NCBI GenBank assembly: GCA_039881145.1
Contig: JAYKKI010000052.1
Span: forward strand, 12,366,001 to 12,430,000
DNA length: 64,000 nucleotides
Reading direction: 5' to 3'
Origin: Druceiella hillmani
Taxonomy: Eukaryota > Arthropoda > Insecta > Lepidoptera > Hepialidae
Of the stretch, positions 1-13,165 are shown piece by piece. Under the pieces are notes generated by a model, which searched no databases, was not told the DNA's origin, and saw only the letters and a list, made by a program, of their open reading frames with translations. Position numbers and translations under genes: made by a program. How positions within the stretch are numbered: the first letter of the stretch is position 1; each line of letters starts with the position of its first letter.

Positions 1-275
1 AGTTATAGTGAAAATTAGTTCACAATATAGGTATCGTATTTAGGAATGCTGATCGAACCACATTAAAATACAATGTTATCAAGAATATTTGGCTTGTTTT
101 AAAACTGGTATTAATTATATGAGGAGTACTTTAGTCCTATAACCAGTTCTTGTCCAAGTTATTTAAGTAAACCCTTATATGTATTGAAAAATCCAAGAGA
201 TATAAAAGTAATTCTACGAAGTAATTTTTTCCGCCTGTGAAATATACGCTAGGCAATATAAACGTTTTCCTGGTG

Positions 276-408
276 AAAAATAGTACAGTTATGACAATTT
301 TAACGAAAATATTTAGTGAATACCGTTCACACTTGATGACATATAAAAGTACGAACATTTAAGGGTAGATGGTATTTTCGTTAAAATTGTCATAAGTGCA
401 CTATTTTT
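276..408. repeat. 35-bp inverted repeat with 63-bp spacer
   Basis: Arms 276-310 and 374-408 are reverse complements with two mismatches. No coding sequence lies between. It could be a tiny MITE or a snap-back duplication. A second, small palindrome (418-443, arms of 12 bp, loop aa) follows directly. The rest of 1-700 shows nothing recognisable. Confidence 0.7.
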
Positions 409-699
409 AGAATGTCTGTAGAATTCGCAAATGCGAATTCTACTAAATTATCATACTTGTTATTTTTTAGTACTTTCGAATCAATTTCTGGTAAAATGTT
501 AAGAATAAGTGGGAACTTAACGACTAAATATTATACAGGTCTGGGATCATATAATATATTGAGCAGCATAAAATTAAAAAAAAAAATGGACATAGAAAAA
601 TTTGTAAGGTATAATGCAAAGACAATTTTTGTTAATAATTTTTAAAATTCATTGTGAAATCGAGAGCTGCATTAGACTTCCGTCAAGTTCGCTTTTTCT

Positions 700-3640
700 C
701 GACGTATTATTTTTAAAATGACTGGATATATTTTCGAATTTCACAATGTTTTCGCGATTTTGGATGGTGGCATTTCTTTTTTGCAATAAATTGTCACTTT
801 ATTTGTTTTCGATTAAATTTAGTATCCTAAATTCGAATATCACAATTTTTTTTATTTGCAGTAAATCGCTGATATGTTCGTTTTCAATTAATTTTAGGTT
901 GCCGAATTAGAATAACATCTTTTTGAATTTCAATATAGTGGCAATTGTAATTGGCAATAAATCGCCACTATGTTCATTGTCCGTAATTAGTTACGGTGTG
1001 TTAAATACGAATTTCACATTGCTTTTGAAATTCAACATTTCGGCGCCTATTATTCACAGTAAATTCCACTATATTAGTGTTCGACTTAATTTAGTCATTA
1101 CTTTTGGTTTCTATTAATTTTATAGCGTTTAATTTGAATTTCACAATATTTTTGTGGTTCAAACGGGGGCACTCGTCAATTGCGATAAGACACTACTGTA
1201 TTGGTTTTCGGCTAATTTTAGGATGCTAAGTTCAAATTTCACAATGCTTTCGAGATGGAGGCATCTGTCATAAGCAATAAATCGCCATTATAATCGTTTT
1301 CAACTAATTTTAGCGCGCTTGACTAGAATTTCATACTGCTTTTGAGGTTTAAAATGTCAGTATTTCTCATTCACAATAAATCCCCGCTATACTCGTTTTC
1401 AATTAATTTTAGGATCCTAAATTCGAATTTCACAACATTTTTTAGTTTCAAAATTACGGCATGCATCATTGGTAACAAATCGCCACTATATTTGTTTCCG
1501 ACTAATTTTAGGGTGCTGAATTAAAATTTGACAATGTTATTAATATTACGCTCGCCTCCTGTCATTTGCAATAAATTACTCCTATATTCGTTTTCTAATT
1601 TGGAATATCATAATGCTATTGAGATTCGGGATGGCGACATTTGTTATTTGCAGTAAGTCGCCATTATATTGGTTTTCGTGTAATTTCAGAATACTGAAAT
1701 CGATTTTTTCAATATTACTGATATTGAGGTGATTTCTCCTGTAATTTCGAAATAACCGACATTATATTAATTTTTAACTAATTATAGGGTGCTAAATTTT
1801 ATTTTCACAATGTTTTCGATATACTTGGCCCTAGTTTATATCTGTCCTGTCTGTCAGTCGCAATAAATCGCGACTATATTCCTTTTCGCATAACGTGAAA
1901 ATGCTGAATTCGAATATTATAGTTTTGCTAAGATTTAAGATGACGGCAGTTATCATTTAAATAAATCGCCAGTATATCCGTTTTTGACTAATTTTATCGT
2001 GCGTAAATTTAATTTTATAATGCACTTAAGATAGAATATGGTGACAGACATACACAATTCATCGATATTATATTAATTTTCAGTTAATTTTCGGATATTT
2101 ATTGAAAATTCTTTTGAGATTCAATTGGGCGGTATCAGTCATCAACATTAAATCGCAGCTATGCTCATTTTTGAATACCTATAGAGTATTGAATTCGAAT
2201 TTTGCAACATTTTTGAAACTGTAATATATAGTCAGTATATCGATTTTCGACTAATTTTCGGATACTGAATACGAATTTCACAATGCCTTTGTAATTCAGT
2301 TGGCGGACATTCAAAATAAATAGCCACTCCTCACTTTGTCCTCTCACTCAAAAACAAAGACTCATTCAAAAAGTGCTGAATTGGAATTTGATAATGCATT
2401 TGACCTTGAAGATGATGGAAACTGTAAATAAACACACAAAATCACTACTGTTCTCATTTTTGGCTAATTTTAGAGTGCTGAACTCGATTTTCGCAGTATT
2501 TTTGAGAACACTTTTGAGCATTATGAGCGTATCGGCCATTGGCACTAAATCGCTACTATATTCGTTTTCAACTAATTGAAGAGTGCTAAATTCGAATTTT
2601 GCAATATTTTTAGATCCAAGATAGCGCCACTTATCTTCACTATGTCCGAATATTAAATCTTCATTATATCTGAACAATTATAATTTTACAGCCCTTAATT
2701 CAAATTTCACAATTCTTTTCAGATTGATGATAGCGGCATCTGTCAGTTGCAATAAAGTTGCAAATAAAACGCATTATTATCTTTTTCAAACAATTTTAGG
2801 GTACATAATTTGAATTTTACAATAATATTACCATTCAAGTTGGCGACACCTATTATTAGCAATAAATCGCCACTTTATTTGTCCTCGAGTAATTTCAGCT
2901 TGTTAAATTTGAATTCACAATTGTTTTGAAATTCATGACGATGGTATCTGTCATTTGCAATAAATCGTCACCATTTTCATTTTCGTCTAATTTTGGGGTG
3001 CTGAATTCGTAATGCTTATGAGATTCGGGACGGCGCTATTTAACATTTACAATGAATCGCCACTGTATTAATTTTTAGCATCTTTCATTCGCAATAAATC
3101 GCCACTTTATTAGCCTTTGAGTAATTTCAGCTTGTTAAATTTGAATACACAATTATTTTGAAATTCATGACGATGATATATACCATTTTCATTTTCGTCT
3201 CATTTTGGGGTGCTGAATTCGCAATGCTTATGAGATTCGGGACGGCGCTATTTAATATTTACAATGAATCGCCACTGTATTAATTTTCAGCATCTTTCAT
3301 TCGCAATAAATTCTTTGAGTAATTTCAGCTCATTAAATTTGAATTCACAATTATTTTGAAATTCATGACGATGATATATACCATTTTAATTTTTTTCATT
3401 TTCATTTTTTTGGGGTGCTAATTTCACAATGCTTATGATATTCGGGATGGCACTATTTATCATTTACAATGAATCGCCACTGTATTCATTTTCGGCATCT
3501 TTCATTTATAATAAATAACCACTTTATTCATTTTCGACTAATTTGAATGGTTTGAAATAGAATATTTCATTTCTTTTTTAGATTTATGATAGCGGCATCG
3601 ATATTCGCAATAAATATTCATTTTTGACTAATTTTTGGGC
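700..3640. repeat. Degenerate ~98-bp satellite, about 30 units
   Basis: The core aataaatcgccactatatt, followed by cgttttcgactaattttag and then a ttcgaatttcacaatg segment, recurs with spacing near 98 bp. Well-preserved cores start near 956, 1276, 1375, 1474, 1572, 1863, 1961, 2544 and 2870. Units differ by many substitutions and small indels. From about 3005 the array changes to a longer repeat of 205-212 bp (aatgctta at 3011, 3223 and 3428). Short open frames inside the array are by-products of the repeat. Confidence 0.85.
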
Positions 3641-3649
3641 AAGAAATTT

Positions 3650-6600
3650 AAAAAAAAATTTGTCATGTTACTGTACTAATACAGATTTGGCATGAGTCAT
3701 GGTTGCTTGTTTACCTTATATAAAACTAAAGGGCATGCACATTACATATACGTTTAGAAAAATGACGATTTTATTTTAACCGTGTTATTTTTTAATTAAT
3801 TGTTTTAATAAATTTATTCCAATAAATTCACATTTAACTTGGGCATTTATTGATTAAGTAAATGTATGGTTTGAATGGAATACAGACGATCAAAGAACTA
3901 TTAATTGAATTATATGAAAAAAAAATAAGTGGATGCAATAATGTTATGGACTTAGTTTGTATATTTAATTTTATCATAAAATGTTTAGCCGGTAGTTCTT
4001 CAGGCAGAGGTATTCAGCTTACAAAAGATGATAGTTTTACGAATTTCGTAAAACTAAGTAGAAAAGATGATGAAAACTGGTTCGAGTGATAAAAGAGATC
4101 ATTTTAGTGTTAGCAGCGTAATAACGCAAACTTGAAGTTTAATCCAGCTATCTCCTTAAGATATTTTTATAAAAAAAATTATCAAATAATGCGTTCAATA
4201 GTTCTTACCATTTAAAAAATCTTGTTTTCAATTCTACTTACGTACTCGTTTTGTCATTAAATATATAATAATTACAGTAATGTTTATTTCTACAATGATA
4301 AGTTTTTTATAAGAAGAAGAATAACTACTAAGCTCATAAATTTAAGGAAATTTTATTACTACGTTATAAAAAATATGTAAAGATATTGAGGAGCTTCCAA
4401 TGTTTTCTAAGAAGGTACGTGCAATGTGGCAGTGTCTTTTATTATAATCACATTTTTGTGTTTTGTTATTTGTACTAACAATATAGGTTGCGGATTGAAA
4501 ATGAACTTGAAATTATGATCTTATTTTTTCTGCGAGTGGTTAATATTTGAATATATAAATAACTAATATTTAGGAGAACGAAGTACTGAACGTTAGTAGA
4601 ATATTAATATGTAATTTTAATAAAAATTGCTGAGGCTTATAACGAACTGAAATAAAATTTGTGGTCGTTTGTTTCACAGTTTATAGTGTAAAAATGTAGG
4701 ACTATGGAAAATGACGTAGGGTCAGAATCTTAGAAGTAAAATCAAAACTTGTCACTCTAAAAATGAAGAAATTGTAAATAATGAATCGAATCTCTATACA
4801 ATAATTAAATTATACTTTACCGCAATTTAGTAAAGACGTGCTTTTGTGATTTAGTACGATTGCATGACATCCAAAGCGAAACACTTTATTTTACTTATTA
4901 ATTTTGAATACTACTTTTGGTTCACTTCACAAATTCACATTTGTGTCATAATTGTTTAAATTATGTTGATACCTATTCTAGTACCTATGCTTAGTAGATT
5001 AGCGGATGGTGTTAATTATGTTTAGTAGACTATTTAGATAAACAGTTAGAAAGGTCGTTCAAAATATTATAACATTTTCTATGTTTAGTGAACTTTTAAA
5101 TCAGCAAACTGTATCTCTTCAATAATCGTTTTGTAAAAAAAATAAAACGTTTATTTTAAAACCTTTTTTTAATTTTCCACATCGATATTTGTGTTAACTT
5201 AATTTTCCAAATTAAGTAAAAATTAAAGAAAAACAAGTTAAGAGAAACGGAGTGGTCAAATGTAGAAAATACAAATAAAATTTAAACCCGTATTCAGAAT
5301 TGTTAAATTAATTTCAATTCCCTTTAAATTTCATGGAAAGAATTTTATAATTTACGAAGTTGGTTAATATTGTCTTCGGTTATTTTATAATTTTTAAATC
5401 ATTATAAGTTTACTGCATATTTTTAATACCCATGTTTAAGTTACGTGTTCAATTAAGACATTAATTGAACATATCATTTAAATGACTTTCAGAATTACCA
5501 AAAATACCATCCAATACCAATATTCTTAATAATTTGGAATTTATGTCGCATATAGATACGATGCAAATGAAAAAATTGTACAGCCTAATATTAAAAATAT
5601 CCATAGATAGATAAAACTGATTTGGAGATATTCAGTTTTTAACAAGAAATTTGATTTCTTTGACTAATTAGATTCTAAACATCCCAAATGTATATTCCCA
5701 AATGTAATATTTGGGCTTTGAAATTAGGAATATCTGTTTTTGAAATAAAAACTTGCCACTGTCAGTTTTTCAATGAAAATTCTCTGGATTTGTTCGTTTT
5801 TCACACAAATTATTTGCGGGAATTTTTAAAAGTAAAAGAAAGTAGGTAAAAAAATTATTTCCATATAAAAATAAAAATTATCATACAATCTCAACATCTA
5901 GTTATTAAAAGTTCGATTTTAAGTTTTCAACAAATTTTTAGGAAATGAGAAAAATAAATTAAAAAAAGGAGTAATTTTTCTAAATAAAAAAATGGAGTTC
6001 GCCTAAAAATTTAAGGCCATCATATTCTTGTTTTAATTCAAAATAGTCACATCGATCGTTCTCTTGCTGGCCCGTCCTCAGATTTTACCGCAGAAGAATG
6101 GGCAGCGTGCACCATTTTTCATCAATTTTTCCCGTGTTTTAATAGTTCTAATTTCAACGGAAATTTCTTCTAGTTGGTTAATTTTTAAGATAAGCACAAT
6201 GTATATTTTTACAAATTAGTAGGTATATTTAAGATCCTTTCTTTGAGATTCCATGTATCATATTTTCTTTTACTGGCATCTTTTTCTATAACAGAAACAA
6301 CATTCTGTTATTAATAATGTTTACTTTCAAACATAATAACCATACACATTCTTTCATTCCTATTTAATGTGAAAATAAACAAATGTTCTTCTGATTCCAA
6401 TAAAATTGCCAGAAAAGGGTGATCTGTCTGATAGGAAGAAAGGAAAGCTCTGTCCCTTCGCTTGTTATCTCAGTTCTAGAGAAATATAATGGCTATGTGT
6501 CCTCTTTGAGAAAAAAATACCAAACTAAAGCTGTAAAAATTAATTGGCTCTGTCAGTTTTTCAAACATAAAGACACCATGATCAATTATTATCTCAGTTT

Positions 6601-6828
6601 CAACTGTGGGTCGTACATCCTCAAGTTAATTGCTACCCAAGTTATGGCCTTTTATATATCACTTCAATAAAAAGTTATTTGATATTTAACTCACCATTAA
6701 ATTAATTTTACAGATTAATCAATCAAGACCATAATGAAAATTAATCTTAAAAATTATACCAGCGCGGTTTTTGCAATCATTTTCGTATAATATATTCGTA
6801 TAATATAATTTACATATAATATAAATCA

Positions 6829-6832
<4 letters not shown>
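3650..6832. other. AT-rich stretch without a recognisable gene
   Basis: Both strands show only short open frames with AT-driven composition. A frame at 3862-4089 (+, 75 codons) and one at 6419-6670 (+, 83 codons) have no motif I recognise. Part of 6040-6370 is a diverged copy of 29560-29830 (see that entry). Confidence 0.5.
6040..6370. repeat. Dispersed repeat, copy 1 (second copy near 29560-29830)
   Basis: A segment with tcagattttaccgcag and gggcagcgtgcaccattttt aligns with tcaggttttatcacaa and ggacagcatgttccatttt in the second copy, and acaaattagtagg recurs downstream in both. In the minus direction both read as a decayed K-M-x-H-A-x-H peptide, so the origin may be coding sequence of an unidentified mobile element. 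Confidence 0.45.

Positions 6833-6871
<39 letters not shown>
6833..6871. repeat. (TA)n microsatellite
   Basis: Uninterrupted TA repeat. Confidence 0.95.
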
Positions 6872-6874
<3 letters not shown>

Positions 6875-6999
6875 TAGTAATCTTCATCATTTTTACTATC
6901 TGTATCCAATGCGCTGTCAGGGACTGGATAGCATCTGTATAAAATTCGGGTGGCTAGGAACAAACAAATTGGCCTGTGAACTGTTGTAGGTGATCTTCA

Positions 7000-7840
7000 T
7001 CATCAAAGTTTTTTTTCGCGTAAGGCGTTGGTGAGAAATTTATCAACAATAATCAGTGGGTTCAAGCTCTGCAGAATATAGCGGGTGGGAGAAATAAAAT
7101 GACCTAACCAACAAAAGATTCGCCGAAAAATAAAAATAGATTTCAGCACGGTGGTAAAGCAGGTCCGGGTTAAAAGCGTGTGGCAACCACGCACCTTATT
7201 TTAGGTTTTTTTCCAAGTATATTATACTATATAGTTCCGTGGGAGTACCCGAGCTCAGTTACCAGCCAGCGTGTCATTAGTTGGCTATTTTCTTCCTTTA
7301 ACAATTTTTATCCATCGCTATCCAATTTCACTGGTCGACCAGAGCGTGGTTGATTACATAGAGTATAATCGCTACTGCGATACCGCTGGGACCATTGTAG
7401 TTGCTTCAGATATTGCTTCAGGAGCTACGCGTTGGCATATGTTACGCGTAGCTTCGGCAGCAGAGTGACCAGATTGGTACCTGTAGAGTAGACAGAGTCT
7501 ACGTGCGTCTTAATATCGTCTCAGAGTATAAAATGATACAAAGAGTCAACGCCGATGCTTGAAAACTTACCACCTTAACTCGCGCAAGTATAGTGACAAT
7601 GGTGAGTAATGGTACTAGGTCAATATTTTGTTACGTTTGTTTCGCAGTAATAAGACTAGATGGTACTATTACTGAACGGCGACGTCACGACACAAGTCGA
7701 TTTTCCTCATCTGTATTTGTGTTATTTAGTATTACGTGGATAGATACCTAATCTCGTGCCACAAAAATAAAGTAAAATAAGAGTGAGTTTAGAAAAACCT
7801 GAGCGTCGTTTGTTGGAATAAAATTTTGTACTTTACAGAA
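7000..7840. other. Higher-GC unannotated stretch, possible decayed mobile element
   Basis: Base composition is less AT-biased than the flanks. Part of it (from ~7478 tgtagagtagac to ~7838 tactttaca) starts TG and ends CA and holds a TATA-like tataaaatg and aataaagt, as a solo LTR would. No target duplication or second LTR was found. A 10-bp palindrome agctacgcgt/acgcgtagct lies at about 7423-7453. Open frames here (7003-7194 minus, 7271-7468 plus) match nothing I know. Confidence 0.25.
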
Positions 7841-8467
7841 TTGAGGCCACTATCATAATACCTATCGATATTATATACTGAGATAGTATTTAGTACGTAT
7901 CTACATTTTATACTTAAGATAAAGCAATGCAACTGATTGTATGTATAGATGTGGTATATTATATTTACTATAAGCTTGTAGTGTTATATTACATTTGACG
8001 TAACATTGACCCTATATAAAACAAATTGAATAACATTATGGACTTATTATTTCTTAAAATTTTTATGTTTTGAAGAGATCGGTCCATATTTCTTTTTGAA
8101 GTTTTACAATATTCATATATTTTAATTACAATTCATTTTTCACACATTAAAGTAGGTTTTCTTTACAGATTGTTACTCGTATATTTTTGGTTATCATATT
8201 TAAAATAAGTTTTTTAACATTAAGTTTGCATTTTAAATTTTTATCCATAATAAAGTCTTAATAGTCATATAGAGCATCTCGTTTTGTGCTCTCAGTGCCT
8301 GTTTTTTGATCCCGTAATTTTTATTTAATAACAAAACTTGCTTTTGATCATTAATAATATCGACATATTTTAAGAACTTCTCATTACATTCTTTGCAATA
8401 ATAGAAAAATACTATGCTCTACAAGATACCGTGCAAAAAAGGCGATTGAACAAACTTCTACGGTACT
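7841..8467. other. AT-rich stretch, nothing recognised
   Basis: No open frame or repeat of note between the higher-GC block and the end of the P-like transposase relic. Confidence 0.5.
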
Positions 8468-10257
8468 TTAGATCGTTTCTGGCTCACTAGCTCTTCCTGC
8501 AGTTGAATTGGGTAAATTAGCTAGCCATATTAATGGTATATCTAGTGGGTACATCTGAGACAGTACAGCAATTCTAAGAAAAGTTGGTTCTTCTATTGGA
8601 TCTACTAGAAAGCTTGCATTTAATCGATCCATCTCTTCCAAAATAAATTGTCGTGGTCCTCCTCACAATATCCTGAGTTCATGGATATTAATGCATTTAA
8701 TAAGTGGCTTTGGAATATAGATCTCAATAGTTTAGCGGTTGGGTTTCTGTTGGATCCTCTTTTCATCCTGTACAGACCAAATAAATTTTCTATGACATCT
8801 AGATTATGTCTGTATGTCATTTTAAGATATATCATTTAGTTCTTTTGTTATTAAAACAAAAAATAATATTGATCAGATTTTCTGAAGCTGTTCTGTGAAA
8901 CTCGAATGTACTGTTTTTAATTTAGTATCATCTTTGTTATAGGTAATTTTTTTAAATCCTTCATCATATTTAGATCAATAATTAAAGTTTTGTGAACAGC
9001 ATATATTTTTTATATAAAGCACGTTAGTATGGACTTTTACGTTTTAAGCTTCTGCTATTTAACTATTTAAGGCATCAATAAAGGCTATTAATTTTTCCAA
9101 TGAATTTTGTGGTATTTAAAGCAGCAACCAACTGACTGGAAACTTATGTAGTCAACTTTTTGATTTTTGAATGCATTTGGACTTTATGTGCGCTTGTGTT
9201 ATTTTTTTATGCTACCGCCTGTACTTTTATTATTTCGGCTAATATTATGAAGACCAATTATGTCTTTGAAATTTACTTCATTACCTTGCCATATGTGTGC
9301 CAAAAAGTTGTTTTTAATTTTTTTAATAATATGAGGCATATCAAATATGGAAAACATTTTTTTATAAAAAATGGGGTACCCGGAGTTACCCTTAATTGTT
9401 TTAAGGCACTCACATTCATTGTTCATTGCATTATAAACAACAAATTATTCGTTATATTATAATCAAGGTAAGGTAAAGATTCTTTTCAGCAGTTTTCCAT
9501 TTATTAGTACCTTTTTTTAGCATTTTGTCAAAGATTTAGACGTTTTAGTTTTGAAAGGGAATTTTTCAATATTAATCATGTCGGTCTATCACCTTCTCTT
9601 ATAATTTTTTTTTGAAGTAATTATGTTATTTTTAAGTTTTTTCATGAAAAATTTACAGTATGCTTCAGTTTCATTACATGTTCTGGGGTTTATTAAAGTG
9701 AAAAATAATGACACTTGGGTTTGGTTGATGTGTTTGAAAACTGTATTCAGGATTCATGGCGTTTGAAACTGTATTCTGGGTTTCAAATTTTCTTTTTCAG
9801 ATTCTAGTTTCCTTTTACCTCCATAAGCCCAGTAGGTATCTTCATTAAAATTTTCTTTCGAAGATAATTCAGCTTGATTTTAGGTACTATTTTTCGGAAT
9901 GTGGTTTTTTCTAACAAGGGCCTGAATCCTGTGCTTCTTATAATTTTAAAAGATTCAAAATTGGATTCAAAGAGGTGACTATTTGATAGCTCATTTTCAG
10001 TTAAACAGCTCAGAGCCATATTACTTGAAGATATCAAAATTAATATTAAAGAATATAAAAATTAAAAGCACTTTACAAAAATCGGCTACCATGCACAGAA
10101 ATGCACAGAAACGTCCATGCACAGAAATGACGCGTTTGGCGATCTTGATATTATTTTCAGAGTAGAGCTGTCCACTAAATGAAAATTCTCCAAGATCAAA
10201 CAGAGATCTCAAAATCGCAGGACAGCTAAATATATGGTCCGAGTTGAGGGACATCAC
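8468..10257 (-). pseudogene. P-element superfamily (THAP9-like) transposase relic
   Basis: Reading the minus strand, 8620-8835 encodes NLDVIENLFGLYRMKRGSN followed by RNPTAKLLRSIFQ. This is the conserved C-terminal block of P-type transposases (D.IENLFG.IR..GG.N.NPT). The frame continues to a stop near 8468. Upstream on the same strand, 9199-9426 gives KKMFSIFDMPHIIKKIKNN, the usual K.FVFFD.PHL.K..RN region of the RNase-H-like catalytic core. Between them, at about 9100-9180, PNAFKNQKVDYISFQ resembles the N.F.KM.V..A.Q segment. Several stops and frame changes separate the blocks, so it is inactive. Fragments on the same strand up to 10257 are in the right place for the N-terminal half, but I do not recognise a THAP zinc finger. 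TIRs were not found. Confidence 0.75.
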
Positions 10258-10321
10258 ATGACATCACAGTTATTAAAGGGACGATACATACATGACATCA
10301 CAGTTATTAAAGGGACGATAG
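10256..10321. repeat. Short tandem duplication
   Basis: catgacatcacagttattaa plus agggacgata occurs twice in succession, about 35 bp apart. Confidence 0.7.
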
Positions 10322-11079
10322 GTTCTAGTGCCATCAGGATGAATTTTCATGCATTGTAAATGCCCAGTTTTAAGTCTAGTGACGGTCTTGGTGAGCACAC
10401 GATTTGCATTAATTTCACATATCTTTTTTGTTGGCCTTTTCTCGTAAACAGCATCTTGCATAAACATTTATATCGTTCAACTATAATAATACCTGAAATA
10501 TGCTTGATTTTATGAAAATAATACCTGAGACAGGTAATGGAGTAGCAATTCATCCTTTGCAATTTTCTTACTAGATATAAGAAAATTGTTGCCATAATAA
10601 TTAATTAAAAAAGAATGAAGAAATACGTTGATATATATAAAGTTTTATTTGTGTTATGTGAAAAAAGACTAAAGATAGAATGGTTCATATGTAAAAGAAT
10701 ATAATTTCTATGGATATTCCGTAGTTGAATCAGACATTTCCTGTTTTTGATGCTTATCGGCCTTGATTTCATTTTGATGTGCCGGATTTAAAGCGATCAG
10801 AATATAATTGATTAATTATGTCCGGCGATAATTATTTGTGAACTCAAACATAACATCTTGAGTGGATGATAACAATATTAAAATTTTATTGTGTTTTTTT
10901 GGGGTAAGACCTTTTGATATTGTTAAAGAAATATTTCTTTTAAAAAAAACTTAGTTTTAAATGCAAATTCTTCCGACTAATCGCTTTAAATATTCTCAAA
11001 ACGATTGAAATTTTGAGATTCTGATATGTCGTATTGTATATAAGTGATAAAAATTTTTGTTATAAATATAAATTATTTA

Positions 11080-11162
11080 CAATTAAATGAAACTACGTGA
11101 TATAGTATTATTTCTACTTTCTTTAAGTTCTTTACCGCGACCTAGGTTTCGTTGTATTACAA
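11080..11162 (-). repeat. Hammerhead-like inverted-repeat element, copy A (single arm)
   Basis: Contains the arm aaatgaaactacgtgatata through cctaggtttcgttgtattac. Read on the minus strand it gives stem II loop, acaacGAAAcctaggtcgcg and aaagaac, that is, the 3' half of the motif described for copies C and D. The CTGAAGA half is missing. A weak match to the family tail lies just outside the arm on the left. Confidence 0.75.
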
Positions 11163-11280
11163 AAAAAATACGCCAAATAAGGGTACAGGCAAACATAAAA
11201 AAAATAAATACAAATAATGAATGTAATTATATAATGTGAAATATAAAGTATAAAAGATTGTATAAATTCAAATTATCAAG

Positions 11281-11560
11281 GAATTGAAAGGTGGAGGCGC
11301 GCCAGCGCAGATGATGCCTCATCCAGACCCGAAAGGACAGTGCTTAGTACAGAAGAACTTCAGTACTTTAAAGTCGCGCTCTCCTTTGATTGGTTGGAAT
11401 GATCGTTGTCCGTCCCTACTTGGCGGGCCTCCTGCACAGCGGCGCGAACAGCTGGTTTAAGTTGATAGCAAAATAAGCTACCTCCTGTACCCCTCATGGG
11501 GCCTATGACATAGTAACAAAGCATTTGGCTTCAAGGGATCTCACCTGCTCAGACTTAGGC
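11281..11560. other. GC-rich island of unknown nature
   Basis: Around 50% GC in a ~30% GC background, with ggcgcgccagcgcag, tacttggcgggcctcctgc and tacccctcatggggcc. No long open frame, no tRNA boxes that I can support and no terminal repeats. It may be a foreign or retroposed fragment, or a non-coding RNA exon. Confidence 0.4.
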
Positions 11561-13157
11561 TTAAAATTAAGTGGCAGACACGATAAAATAATTGATAAAA
11601 GTTTACAGTGAACATTTTACCGTTGTGAACTCGCACTGGCAAAAATAAGAAATTTGCCCTTCAAAGAAGCTTCAGTTTGCTATTGATGATGAATAGTCTT
11701 GATTAAACTCTATAAAAGGGGAGATGTTCCTGACCTCGTGTTTACTAGGGACCTTTTCGTGACTACATACAACCCCGCTTAGGGCTAATTTATAAAATTA
11801 TTTAACAGAAATTTGAATGTGTACCTTAATGAAAGAAATAAATACATTTTAGTTAGGGTTGCCAGGTGGCCAAAGCTAGGTCCGATGCAGGGACAATGCA
11901 AAGGTCCTAAATAAAATCACAAGGAACACAAAAATCATGCAAAAGGATAAAACTCGAATGAATCTGAATTCAGACATAGACGGACTAATTGACAGTTATC
12001 AGAAAATTAGGATCAGTAAACTCTCATTAAAATAGGAAAATATCGTCATATTTTTGTTAATAAAATTTGAATAATTATGTTTAGTTTAATTGGGGTTTCA
12101 ATAATTTTAACATAAATGTTTACCGTTTTAATATACTTTCTTGGTAAAACGAAATAATTGTCGTGAAAATTTTACTACTAAACAGTGAAACGAAATGCAA
12201 ATAAACGATGTGTATGCCATCTGTCGCAAGTAAAAAGTTATCTTTACAGTTGAATCCTAAAAAAAATATCTAGATGGCATCAAATGGTGAATACTTTAAA
12301 TACGTGTTTTACACATTTCACTTTCAAAAATATTAAGAAATTAACCCAAATAACTTATTTTCGTAACACAAAGCTTTTGAAAATTGGTATAATAGCTTCT
12401 TTATTGAGATTGTTCTCTCAATCAGTCCAAATGATACGTGTAGCGACATCTATCTGTGCTAAATCCGTACTAAATCTAAAATGTATCTAAATGTGCTAAA
12501 GCATGATGAAAATGTGCAGCGTCTTAATTATTGCTGAATTAGAAAGGGCGTGCCACGTCCTCTACATGTTTTCGATCGAAGAAACTTCTAGAATGTTCCC
12601 ACGTTTTCTAAATAATTTCGTAACAAAGGCTCATTACTTATTAGTCAGTACTTATTAGATTAATATAAATAATATGTGCGCTCTAATGTTTATAAGTGCC
12701 GAAATGTGTACGGAACCCTCCTACTGCAAATTTGAGTGGTGCACGAAAATTCTTTTTAATTTTCTTAGCTTGAAATTTTTTTTTTAAATATTTACTGTCT
12801 AAAATTCAGTTATATAGTATTCGATTTTTATTTTGCTACGATATTTAATATCTGCACATTTATTTCTCTTATTAATATAATCATATTTTAATTAATTGTA
12901 TTACATTATTGTCATATAATATTAAAATCATAAAAATATCGTCGAAAATCAGTTACTTATTCAGAGATTTCACTTACACTAACTGTTTACAACAATACTT
13001 ATTCGCAACTTCAGTACAAGAAGTATCAAAGATTGCTCGTTTTCTGATCTCAAAAAACATGAAGCAATTAGTTTCATGTAATAAGAAATAACAGATTATG
13101 AAACATTTTTACGATTAGTCATATCGCAATAAATTACAGGGCTTATGATTTAGTTAG
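11561..13157. other. Stretch without a recognisable gene
   Basis: Only short open frames. Two segments, tgtgtatgccatctgtcgca (~12209) and tagcgacatctatctgtgct (~12438), resemble the 'gccatctat' boxes scattered in insect repeats. Confidence 0.4.
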
Positions 13158-13165
13158 ATTGCAAT

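Noticed and set aside
7478..7838. Solo LTR
   Set aside because: TG..CA ends and a TATA and AATAAA-like order are suggestive, but there is no target duplication, no primer-binding site and no second copy.
9160..9462. 100-codon plus-strand open frame
   Set aside because: It is the antisense of the P-like transposase block at 9199-9426, which has the recognisable motif.
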